A DNA stretch of 60,207 bases from an uncultured Bifidobacteriaceae bacterium (lineage in GTDB: Bacteria > Actinomycetota > Actinomycetes > Actinomycetales > Bifidobacteriaceae): contig CAMPNN010000004.1 in the NCBI GenBank assembly GCA_946891915.1, positions 1 to 60,207 of the forward strand, read 5' to 3'. The notes under the pieces were generated by a model, which worked only from the letters and a program-made list of their open reading frames with translations, was not told where the DNA came from and did no database searches. Below are positions 1 through 6,971 of this stretch, one piece after another. How positions within the stretch are numbered: the stretch's first letter is position 1; each line of letters begins with the position of its first letter. The translations under genes were made by a program, and so were the position numbers.

Positions 1-1
1 T

Positions 2-784
2 CAAGAAAAAAAGCGACGCGAAGATGAAGAAGCAGAAGCAGCTGCTCAAGCTGCTATTGATATTGCGAATGCGGCCGCTGCTGATTATATGAATAAAAAT
101 AGCGATAAAAACGCTAGTGACGCAAGTAACGCAAGTGACGCAAATAACGCAAATAGCGCTAGTAACGACGGAAGTTTTGACGATTCCAACAGCGATAATT
201 CTAACAATGCTAATCGCGGAACGGAGCTTGTTAAGCACGAAACTAAGTCACCATTTTTCAACATATGCCCAACTCCATTCACGGTTACAGCAGTAGTTTC
301 TATGAAGGGTGTTGCTAAACAAGACACGCGTTCTGCTATGCTGAGAATAGTTGCATTACTCGAACAGGATAGAGAGTCGCGCATTGATGGCGTTTCGGCA
401 TTATATGTTGCCAATGCGCTTGATGGTGACTACTATGCCGCAACGTTTATTCTGTCTTCGGGTGGTGACGAAATTGAACTGCTGCGTTTGGTTCGTGCGG
501 TTGCTGCTTTGTATAAAAACACGGTAACTGTTCGGGTGCTTGGCATGCGTTCATACGGCGCGCCTGCTACTGAAACAAAAACAGTCAATCCAGAAGGATT
601 GCCGCGAGAACTAGCGGAAATGGTAATAGTTGACCCTAAGTCACCTGAACTTATGCCATGGATGCAAATTGAGTCGGATGCTGTTCTGGATAAAAGCCCA
701 GTTGCATATTCATTAGCTCTTGCTATGGATACTCAAACTGTTGGCGTATACTCAGAGCAATGGCTTATAGGGGATGATTATTAA
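2..784 (+). CDS. FolK-like protein, C-terminal part (gene enters from before the window)
   Basis: The frame is open back to the first base, so the true start lies upstream and only about 260 C-terminal residues are seen. The first 30 visible residues are a charged, Ala-rich stretch, then an Asn/Ser/Asp-rich linker, then a compact domain of about 165 residues. That domain resembles 6-hydroxymethyl-7,8-dihydropterin pyrophosphokinase (FolK) in outline: an N-terminal strand, a helix ending LLEQDRES, an LYVANAL stretch like the FolK SxLYxT region, and a closing PELMPWMQIESDAVL like the FolK segment ending in PWLEIDPDA. The R-x-RxLDLDLL catalytic stretch of active FolK is not recognisable, so this may be a degenerate or non-catalytic copy. 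The stop codon overlaps the next start by one base (TAATG), which implies translational coupling to the DUF3180 gene, a neighbour of folK in many actinobacteria. The assignment rests on this context and weak similarity. Confidence 0.4.
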   Translation, partial: QEKKRREDEEAEAAAQAAIDIANAAAADYMNKNSDKNASDASNASDANNANSASNDGSFDDSNSDNSNNANRGTELVKHETKSPFFNICPTPFTVTAVVSMKGVAKQDTRSAMLRIVALLEQDRESRIDGVSALYVANALDGDYYAATFILSSGGDEIELLRLVRAVAALYKNTVTVRVLGMRSYGAPATETKTVNPEGLPRELAEMVIVDPKSPELMPWMQIESDAVLDKSPVAYSLALAMDTQTVGVYSEQWLIGDDY

Positions 785-1284
785 TGAAAGCGTATCGCAC
801 TCCTTGGTGGTACCTAGTTATAGGTATCTTATTTGGCTTTGTTTTGGGCGCGTTCTTGGTGTCGTCGACCGAGTCCAGTGCTATGTCGCTAGCTGGCGCG
901 CCGTGGGTTGTTGTAGCAATCATGGTTATTGCAGGATTAGCAACGTTTGTTATGGCTTGGCAGACGCATCAGAGCGTTAGTGACAAAAATAAGAATAAGA
1001 AGCGTCTAAATCCCCAGTTTGCTGTTGCTGCTCTTATGCTGTCAAAGTCATTGGGAATGGCGGGCGCTATTTTGTCTGGCTGGTATGTGGGGCAGCTGTT
1101 AATGAGCTTGCCTCATAGCGAAATAATACTGTATAGTTCAGTTGTGCGAGAGTGCTCCATCGCAGGCTTGGTTTGCTTTGTTGATATGATTTTAGGAATT
1201 ATTGGCGAATTGCTTTGCCAGATTCCGCCTGAAGATGGTGCCGAGGCTGCTAATAAATCTAATCGCACGGCTGCAACATGCTAG
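784..1284 (+). CDS. DUF3180 family membrane protein
   Basis: A 166-residue predicted inner-membrane protein of unknown function. Four hydrophobic segments are visible, at about residues 10-27, 38-58, 80-104 and 124-144. The loop between segments 2 and 3 is Lys/Asn-rich (DKNKNKKRLNPQ). The stretch NPQFAVAALMLSKSLGMAGA matches the most conserved part of the actinobacterial DUF3180 family, which is usually about 150-170 residues long and often sits just after the folate genes. Its ATG overlaps the upstream stop codon by one base, so the two are probably co-translated. A 68-codon reading frame overlapping the start in another frame is a shadow. The family call is fairly safe; no biochemical role is known to me. 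Confidence 0.75.
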   Translation: MKAYRTPWWYLVIGILFGFVLGAFLVSSTESSAMSLAGAPWVVVAIMVIAGLATFVMAWQTHQSVSDKNKNKKRLNPQFAVAALMLSKSLGMAGAILSGWYVGQLLMSLPHSEIILYSSVVRECSIAGLVCFVDMILGIIGELLCQIPPEDGAEAANKSNRTAATC

Positions 1285-1352
1285 TTTTATGAGTTTTATT
1301 GCGCGCCTAACGCTGGAATTTTAACGTTTTTTTTTAAGGATGGTATATTACT

Positions 1353-3029
1353 TTGGCTGAATTTATCTATCAGATGATTAAGGCGCGTAAGTCTTATGGG
1401 GATCGCGTAATTCTTGACGATGTTACTTTAAGCTTCCTGCCGGGCGCGAAGATTGGTGTTGTGGGCCCGAACGGCATGGGTAAGTCTACGCTGCTGAAGA
1501 TTATGGCTGGACTAGAGAATGTTACCAATGGTGAAGCTTCTCTTACGCCTGGCTACACTGTAGGTATTTTGCAGCAGGAGCCGCCGCTGGACGAAACTAA
1601 GACGGTTGGCGAAAATATTAAGATGGCTTTTGGCGAAATTGCGCAAAAAGTTGAGCGCTTTAACCAAATTGGCGAAGAAATGGCTAATCCGGATGCTGAT
1701 TTTGATGCCTTAATGGAAGAAATGGGCAAGCTGCAAACGGAGATTGATGCGGCAAACGGTTGGGATTTGGATTCGCAGCTTGAGCAGGCGATGGATGCTT
1801 TGCAGTGCCCGGATCCGGATTCGCCTGTTTCAGTGTGCTCGGGTGGTGAAAGGCGTCGAGTTGCATTGTGCAAGCTTTTGCTTGAAGCACCAGACTTGCT
1901 GCTTTTGGACGAGCCTACGAACCACTTGGATGCGGAGTCTATTCTTTGGCTGGAACAGTTCTTACACAAGTATGAAGGCGCTGTTATTGCAGTAACGCAC
2001 GATCGCTACTTTATGGACAACGTTGCAGAGTGGATTTGCGAGGTGGATCGCGGCCAGCTTTACCCATACAAGGGCAACTATTCCACGTACTTGGAAACCA
2101 AGGCCAAGCGTATGGAAATCCAGGGCTTGAAGGATGCCAAGCTCGCTAAGCGCTTAAAGAACGAACTTGACTGGGTGCGTAGTTCGCCGAAGGCTCGTCA
2201 GGCTAAGAATAAGGCTCGTTTGGAGCGCTACGACCAGATGGAGCAGGAAGCACGCAATTCCAAGAAGCTCGACTTTTCCGAAATTCAGATTCCAGCAGGT
2301 CCACGCTTGGGTTCGCAAGTTTTGGAAGCGAAGCATATTCACAAGGCTTTTGGTGACCGCGTGCTGATCGACGACTTGTCGTTTACGCTGCCGCGTAACG
2401 GTATTGTTGGCGTGATTGGTCCGAACGGCGTCGGTAAGTCAACGCTTTTCAAGACGATTGTGGGATTGGAACCGCTTTCTGGCGGCGAGCTTATTGTTGG
2501 CGATACTGTGAAGATTTCTTACGTTGACCAGAATCGTGCAGGCTTGGATCCAAACAAGAACTTGTGGGAAGCTGTTTCTGGCGGACTCGATTATATTGAA
2601 GTTGCAGGCGTTGAAATTCCTACTCGCGCTTACGTTGCAAGCTTTGGTTTTAAGGGTTCGGATCAGCAGAAGCTTACTGGCGTGCTTTCCGGCGGTGAGC
2701 GAAACCGTTTGAACTTGGCGTTGACGCTTAAGCAGGGTGGAAACTTGCTGCTTCTCGATGAGCCTACAAACGATTTGGACGTTGAAACTTTGGAAAGCTT
2801 GGAGAATGCTTTGATTGAGTTCCCAGGCTGCGCTGTGGTTGTTTCGCACGACCGTTGGTTCCTTGACCGCGTTGCCACACATATTCTCGCTTGGGAAGGT
2901 GACGACGATAATCCTGCGAAGTGGTACTGGTTCGAAGGTAACTTCCAAGCTTACGAAGAAAATAAGATTGCGCGCTTGGGTGAGGAAGCGGCTCGTCCGC
3001 ATCGTTTGCATCGTAAGCTTACGCGATAG
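1353..3029 (+). CDS. ettA: Energy-dependent translational throttle protein EttA (ABC-F ATPase)
   Basis: A soluble ABC-F protein of 558 residues, the usual EttA length. Family members bind the ribosomal E site and gate entry into elongation according to the ATP/ADP ratio. Two ABC domains are complete: Walker A GPNGMGKST (about residue 38) and GPNGVGKST (about 354), signatures CSGGERRR and LSGGERNR, and Walker B plus D-loop LLLLDEPTNHLD and LLLLDEPTNDLD. Between them is the charged linker (SSPKARQAKNKARLERY) that contacts P-site tRNA in this family. There are no membrane segments, so it is not a transporter. The start is TTG, preceded by TTAAGGA about 11 bases upstream. It stands alone: a repeat-rich gap follows. 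A T9 run just upstream (about 1328-1336) is a homopolymer that could vary in length. Confidence 0.95.
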   Translation: MAEFIYQMIKARKSYGDRVILDDVTLSFLPGAKIGVVGPNGMGKSTLLKIMAGLENVTNGEASLTPGYTVGILQQEPPLDETKTVGENIKMAFGEIAQKVERFNQIGEEMANPDADFDALMEEMGKLQTEIDAANGWDLDSQLEQAMDALQCPDPDSPVSVCSGGERRRVALCKLLLEAPDLLLLDEPTNHLDAESILWLEQFLHKYEGAVIAVTHDRYFMDNVAEWICEVDRGQLYPYKGNYSTYLETKAKRMEIQGLKDAKLAKRLKNELDWVRSSPKARQAKNKARLERYDQMEQEARNSKKLDFSEIQIPAGPRLGSQVLEAKHIHKAFGDRVLIDDLSFTLPRNGIVGVIGPNGVGKSTLFKTIVGLEPLSGGELIVGDTVKISYVDQNRAGLDPNKNLWEAVSGGLDYIEVAGVEIPTRAYVASFGFKGSDQQKLTGVLSGGERNRLNLALTLKQGGNLLLLDEPTNDLDVETLESLENALIEFPGCAVVVSHDRWFLDRVATHILAWEGDDDNPAKWYWFEGNFQAYEENKIARLGEEAARPHRLHRKLTR

Positions 3030-3049
3030 TTTGACGGTAGTTGCGTTTT

Positions 3050-3086
3050 GCGCGCTTGCTTGCTTTGGTGAGCTTGCGCGCTTTTT
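3050..3086 (+). terminator. Possible weak terminator after ettA
   Basis: GCGCGC (3050-3055) can pair with GCGCGC (3076-3081) across a 20-base loop and is followed by TTTTT. The stem is short and the loop long, so this is only a candidate. Confidence 0.35.
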
Positions 3087-3188
3087 CGCTTTTGCGAGCT
3101 TGCGTGCTTACTTTCGCACGAAAGTTCTTGTCTAATGTGGCGCGAGTTTTGGGGGATTTCTTTATTTGCGATTTTATTTTGTGTGGCT

Positions 3189-3366
3189 GTGTGAGATAGG
3201 AATTACTTATCTCGCAGCGCTCCGCTCTTATACCTTACTTGGACTTAAAGGTTGCATAGTTAAGTTTAGTTTTTTACTTACTTTTTCTGCAGAAATAGTA
3301 TTCATCAAAAAGCTACTACTATCGCTCCGCTTTTATATTGCTCGACAAGCAATTCCTATCTCGCAC
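3189..3366. repeat. 178-bp MITE-like element with 23-bp inverted ends, copy A
   Basis: The left end (3189-3211, GTGTGAGATAGGAATT...) and right end (3344-3366, ...AATTCCTATCTCGCAC) are near-perfect inverted repeats. A second copy of exactly the same length lies at 26226-26403, after glnA. The interior has no credible gene. I could not find a clear target-site duplication. A small non-autonomous mobile element is the simplest reading. Confidence 0.65.
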
Positions 3367-3538
3367 TACTAGTAGAACCGCTAGTGTTTTGTGGTGTGGT
3401 AGGAGTTTCTGGTGTGGTGTGTGCAGCACGGACGCTAGTGTTCTTTAAGCAACAAGTACTCAGCGTCTGCAGAGCAATACTGTTAAAGTTCGCTAAGCAA
3501 AAAGTAATCACTGTTTGCAGAAGCATTACTGCAAAGCG
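3367..3538. repeat. Repeat block shared with 26404-26574
   Basis: Directly after the MITE-like element both copies continue with about 170 bp of highly similar sequence (ACTAGTA, CCGCTAGTGTTTTGTGGTGT, GTACTCAGCGTCTGCAGAGC, AAGTAATCACTGTT and so on). The block contains internal imperfect repeats (CGCTAGTGTT twice; AGTACTCAG and AGTAATCACT). No gene is supported in it; short open frames are not conserved between the two copies because of indels. Confidence 0.6.
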
Positions 3539-3548
3539 AGTGAAACAA

Positions 3549-3690
3549 TTGCGCGACGACCTGCTTTCGCGCAGCATTGCGCGCGCGAAAGCAACTCGGA
3601 GCGGAAACTCGCTTAAGTTGGAAGTCCAGTGGACTTCCAACGCGAGTTTCGTAGCGAGCGCGTTACCCGCGCGAGTGTCCTGGCGCTGAT
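3549..3690 (+). repeat. Multi-hairpin structured element, copy 1
   Basis: Starts GCGCGACGACCTGC and ends near GTGTCCTGGCG. Stem A: TGCTTTCGCGC (3562-3572) with its complement at 3583-3593. Stem B: GAAACTCGC (3604-3612) with GCGAGTTTC (3642-3650), enclosing a perfect hairpin TTGGAAGTCC (3618-3627) / GGACTTCCAA (3631-3640). Stem C: GCGCG (3658-3662) / CGCGC (3668-3672). Copies at 26887 and 57667 carry the same stems with different but still paired sequence. See the findings. Confidence 0.75.
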
Positions 3691-3770
3691 ATGTAACATT
3701 TGCCGGAATTTTAACTGGCTTTTGTAGCTACTTTGGTGGTTTTGTGGAACATTTGCCGGGATTGTGATTT
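3691..3770 (+). repeat. Two 53-bp repeat units (AACATTTGCCGG family)
   Basis: AACATTTGCCGG recurs with its CCGG at 3703 and 3756, exactly 53 bp apart. This is the reverse complement of the unit in the large array at 5757-6170. The rest of the gap to the helicase start (3771-3854) holds only its putative leader. Confidence 0.7.
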
Positions 3771-3854
3771 GATTGTGCGGCGCTTGTGCTAGGCTCAGTT
3801 AGTTCACGGTTTGAAATTTAAGTTTTGAATACACATATTTTACGAAAGGCTATT

Positions 3855-5753
3855 GTGCCGCATACTCATAATGCTGCGTCTGCAAAACTGCGAGGCGCGA
3901 AGAACACTAAATCTACTAGCGCAAAAAGTGGCGCAAGGAATACGAATACTACCAGCGCAAGGAAGTCCGCAAAAAATTCAGCAAAAAAGCGCAATCCATT
4001 TGAATATCATGGAAATCATAAAAATCACGGCGTAAAGGACAGTGCTAATCGCGCCTATAATCACTCTTCTAATCACGAGTTTAATACGCGCAGGGAGCGC
4101 AATCGTAAGGCGGAAAAGGCGCGTGAAAAGGCACGTCAGAAAGCTTTGCGTTACGAGGAGATGGCAATTCGCGACGCTGAGCAGGATTTTGCTAATCAAG
4201 AAAATAGTAAGAAAGAAAATAATAAAAAAGATTACGCTAAAAAAGATTACGCAAATCAAAACAATATTAAAAAAGATTTTGCAAAGAAAGATAAAACCTC
4301 ACAATCTTCTAAAAATTTGCAAAATTCAGTAATAATTCCGGATTCTGCAGTCGATTCTCGCGAAAATTACGAAGACGACGTAACTTTTGCGCAACTCGGT
4401 GTGCCGGAGCCGCTTGTGGAAGTGCTGCGTGCGGATGGCAAAACCACAGCCTTCCCAATTCAGCAGGCCACGCTGCCGGACTCCTTGCGAGGCGCTAATA
4501 TTCTTGGTCGCGGTCGCACTGGAAGCGGAAAAACTTTAGCATTTTCAATTCCGCTAGTTGCGCGCTTGGCGGAAAATTTCGTCGATTTAATTAAAACCGG
4601 CAAAAAGCGTAACCAAAACGAAAGTGGCGATATTCCGGCTCCTCGCGCAATGATTCTTGCGCCAACTCGCGAGCTTGTGCACCAAATTGACGACGTAATC
4701 GCACCTCTTGCTGCGGCTTACGGCATGAAAACTGTAACTGTATACGGCGGCGTGCGATACCAGCGCCAGGTATCACAGCTTAAGCAGGGTGCGCAAATTG
4801 TGCTTGCTTGCCCGGGTCGTTTGGAAGATTTGCTTCGCCAGGGTGCGTTGACTCTTGAAAAGGTGATGGTAAGCGTTCTTGACGAGGCTGACGAAATGGC
4901 AGACATGGGCTTTTTGCCAGCTGTGACGCGACTTCTTGAGCAGGTGGCGCCGGACGGGCAGCGAATGCTGTTTTCTGCAACGCTTGATAAGCAAGTTTCT
5001 ACTCTTGTGAATCGATTCCTTCCAGATGCAGTGGTTCACGCGGTAGATGATGCGGATTCGCAAGTTGACACTATGACGCATCACATTTTTGCAGTTTCTG
5101 CTGGAGATAAGTACGAGGTTTTGCGAAATCTTGCTTCTGGTTGCAAGCGTTCCATATTCTTTACGCGCACAAAGTATCAAGCGAAGAATATGGCGAAAAA
5201 GTTTGTGCAGCAGGGCATTCCTGCAGTTGATTTGCAGGGTAATTTGTCGCAAAATCAGCGCGATAGGCATTTGGCAGTATTTGCGGAAGGTTTGGTTCGC
5301 GTGCTTGTTGCGACGGATGTTGCGGCGCGAGGCATTGATATTAGTGACGTTGCGCTGGTTGTGCAAACGGAGCCGCCGGAGGATCCAAAGTCGTTCTTGC
5401 ACCGTTCTGGTCGTACCGCTCGTGCAGGCGAAGAAGGTGACGTTGTAACTTTAGTGTTGCCGAACCAAAAGCGAGCTGCGCATATGATGCTTCGTAGGGC
5501 TGGGATTCATGCGAAGGCGGAGGATGTGAATCCTGCTTCGCCGATTTTGCGCGAAATTGTGGGGGAGGCTGCTGAGCTTCAGGAAGGATGGAGTATGCCG
5601 GAGCCTGAGCAGCAGAAGCGCAAAGGGCGTGGTCGCGGGCGTGGGCGTGGTCGCGGATGGCGCGGCGGAAAAGATAACGAGCGCGGCGAGCGCGGAGGAA
5701 GAAATCGCGGACGCGGTGGGCGCAGCGAGCGCGAAAAAGCACCGCGAAAGTAG
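3855..5753 (+). CDS. DEAD-box ATP-dependent RNA helicase
   Basis: A cytoplasmic RNA helicase of about 632 residues, likely acting in ribosome assembly or RNA turnover. The first 170 residues are low-complexity, rich in Lys, Asn and Ala, and include a short Asp-Tyr-Ala-Lys tandem repeat. The core follows: Q motif around FAQLGVPEP...FPIQQATL, motif I GRTGSGKT, Ia PTREL, II DEAD, III SAT, V RGID, VI HRSGRTARAGEEG. The C-terminal tail is an RG-rich basic stretch (GRGRGRGRG...), typical of RNA-binding tails in actinobacterial homologues. I prefer the GTG start at 3855 because ACGAAAGG lies 5 bases upstream; an in-frame TTG at 3825 has no good ribosome binding site. It is probably monocistronic, flanked by repeat DNA on both sides. 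RhlE/DeaD-type subgrouping is not resolved. Confidence 0.9.
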   Translation: MPHTHNAASAKLRGAKNTKSTSAKSGARNTNTTSARKSAKNSAKKRNPFEYHGNHKNHGVKDSANRAYNHSSNHEFNTRRERNRKAEKAREKARQKALRYEEMAIRDAEQDFANQENSKKENNKKDYAKKDYANQNNIKKDFAKKDKTSQSSKNLQNSVIIPDSAVDSRENYEDDVTFAQLGVPEPLVEVLRADGKTTAFPIQQATLPDSLRGANILGRGRTGSGKTLAFSIPLVARLAENFVDLIKTGKKRNQNESGDIPAPRAMILAPTRELVHQIDDVIAPLAAAYGMKTVTVYGGVRYQRQVSQLKQGAQIVLACPGRLEDLLRQGALTLEKVMVSVLDEADEMADMGFLPAVTRLLEQVAPDGQRMLFSATLDKQVSTLVNRFLPDAVVHAVDDADSQVDTMTHHIFAVSAGDKYEVLRNLASGCKRSIFFTRTKYQAKNMAKKFVQQGIPAVDLQGNLSQNQRDRHLAVFAEGLVRVLVATDVAARGIDISDVALVVQTEPPEDPKSFLHRSGRTARAGEEGDVVTLVLPNQKRAAHMMLRRAGIHAKAEDVNPASPILREIVGEAAELQEGWSMPEPEQQKRKGRGRGRGRGRGWRGGKDNERGERGGRNRGRGGRSEREKAPRK

Positions 5754-5756
5754 CTA

Positions 5757-6170
5757 CATTTGCCGGAAATTCTCCGGCAAATGTTCCACAAAACCACCAA
5801 TTCAGCGACAAAAGACCTGTAATTCTCCGGCAAATGTTCCACAAAACCACCAATTCAGCGACAAAAGACCTGTAATTCTCCGGCAAATGTTCTATAAATT
5901 GGCTAATCTAGCGACAAAACCTGGAAAATCACCCGGCAAATGTTTCACAAAACCACCAATTCAGCGACAAAAGACCTGTAATTCTCCGGCAAATGTTCTA
6001 TAAATTGGCTAATCTAGCGACAAAACCCGGAAAATCACCCGGCAAATGTTCTATAAATTGGCTAATCTAGCGACAAAACCCGTAGAATTCCACGGCAAAT
6101 GTTCCACAAATCAGATGGTGTAGCGACAAAACCCGTAGAATTCCCCGGCAAATGTTCCACAAAACTGCCA
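5757..6170. repeat. Tandem array of eight 53-bp units
   Basis: The core CCGGCAAATGTT recurs at 5774, 5827, 5880, 5933, 5986, 6039, 6092 and 6145, a spacing of exactly 53 bp every time. Two unit variants alternate irregularly: one reads CCACAAAACCACCAATTCAG, the other CTATAAATTGGCTAATCTAG, each followed by CGACAAAA. Unlike a CRISPR array there are no unique spacers; the whole unit repeats. The first core lies in an inverted repeat with the bases before it (TTTGCCGGAAATTCTCCGGCAAA at 5759-5781), just after the helicase stop. Confidence 0.9.
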
Positions 6171-6175
6171 AAGTG

Positions 6176-6264
6176 ACAATTCCTTTACGCGCGTGCATAG
6201 GAAATGTCGAAATCTCACGAAAAAGCGATTAAAACTTTACAGTCGTGTAAAGAAACTGTCGCCG
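6176..6264. repeat. Two units of the 52-bp CTTTAC/GTAAAG palindrome family
   Basis: CTTTAC begins at 6183 and again at 6235, 52 bp apart. The second forms CTTTACAGTCGTGTAAAG. The flanking GACAATT, AAATGTCGAAAT and AAACTGTCG words match the longer arrays at 26669, 36672 and 57919. Confidence 0.65.
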
Positions 6265-6270
6265 CGTTAC

Positions 6271-6702
6271 TTACTTGCTTTGGCCTTTGCCAAACGCACG
6301 CAACTGAACGCCATTCCAATCGGCGCTTACAGTTAAAGGCGTTGCGGCGTTCATGCCTGCGGTTTTAGCGGCTGATTGCACGGTGCTAGAACTTGGGGAA
6401 CCTTCGCGACCTGGCTTTGGAGTAAGAACCCACATAGGAGCGTCGTCATCAAGCATATTCGTAGCGTCCATAATGGTGTCCGCAAGCTCGTCTTCATCGT
6501 CGCCGTCGCGCCACCAAATAATCACGCCATCAACAGCAGCATCGTAATCTTCGTCCACCAGTTCTTCCCCGGTGAGTTTTTCGATGCTTTCACAAATTGT
6601 TTCGTCAACATCATCGTCCCAGAGCCATTGTTGCACAATGTCTCCTGGTTGGAATCCGAATTCCTGTGCATGCTGAAAAGCTATCTGTTCCACGTGACTC
6701 AA
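6271..6702 (-). CDS. DUF3052 family protein
   Basis: A small acidic cytoplasmic protein of 143 residues, the usual length for DUF3052, which is confined to actinobacteria and whose function is not established. Recognisable family stretches are FGFQPGDIVQQWLWDDDVD (residues 15-33), the acidic GEELVDEDYDAAVDGVIIWW (about 45-64) and the MWVLTPKPGREG near residue 90. The start is uncertain: TTG at 6702 gives the longest form, but a GTG three codons in (6693-6691 on this strand) is preceded at seven bases by TATATT, so a leaderless message starting there is possible. It is divergent from nrdD. A 3' terminator is not obvious; the gene ends in the repeat array. Confidence 0.8.
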   Translation of the reverse strand: MSHVEQIAFQHAQEFGFQPGDIVQQWLWDDDVDETICESIEKLTGEELVDEDYDAAVDGVIIWWRDGDDEDELADTIMDATNMLDDDAPMWVLTPKPGREGSPSSSTVQSAAKTAGMNAATPLTVSADWNGVQLRAFGKGQSK

Positions 6703-6824
6703 TATATCAAAGCGTCACGAAGTGCGCGCGCATAACGGCGTGTATTGCACTTACGCCGATTCCTTATTGTTTATCAATTACGACACACGAGGACACGCCT
6801 CAAAAATCGCGCATGTGACATAAA

Positions 6825-6872
6825 TCACTACATATAGTTGGTCATCTTTGTGTTCTGCCCTAGATATTGGGC
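6825..6872 (+). promoter_or_regulatory. nrdD promoter overlapped by tandem NrdR boxes
   Basis: Two sites resemble the NrdR box (ACACTATATATTGTGT): TCACTACATATAGTTG (6825-6840) and GCCCTAGATATTGGGC (6857-6872). Their starts are 32 bp apart, about three helical turns, which is the arrangement known for this repressor. A promoter fits exactly within them: -35 TTGGTC (6838-6843), a 17-bp spacer, -10 TAGATA (6861-6866). Box 1 therefore covers the -35 and box 2 the -10, as expected for repression when dATP is high. Confidence 0.75.
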
Positions 6873-6971
6873 ATGAGTTGGGCTATAGTAGAGCGAGTTG
6901 TTAAAAATAGTTCCTATTTTGCAACGGGAGAATTTGCTAGAAGGAACAGTGTTTAAGAAAGGTCTGTACCG

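Noticed and set aside
5557..6003. 148-codon frame running from the helicase into the 53-bp array
   Set aside because: It overlaps the helicase in another frame and stays open only because the array repeats; no start signal.
5757..6170. CRISPR array
   Set aside because: The 53-bp unit repeats as a whole; there are no short constant repeats alternating with unique spacers, and no cas genes are in the window.
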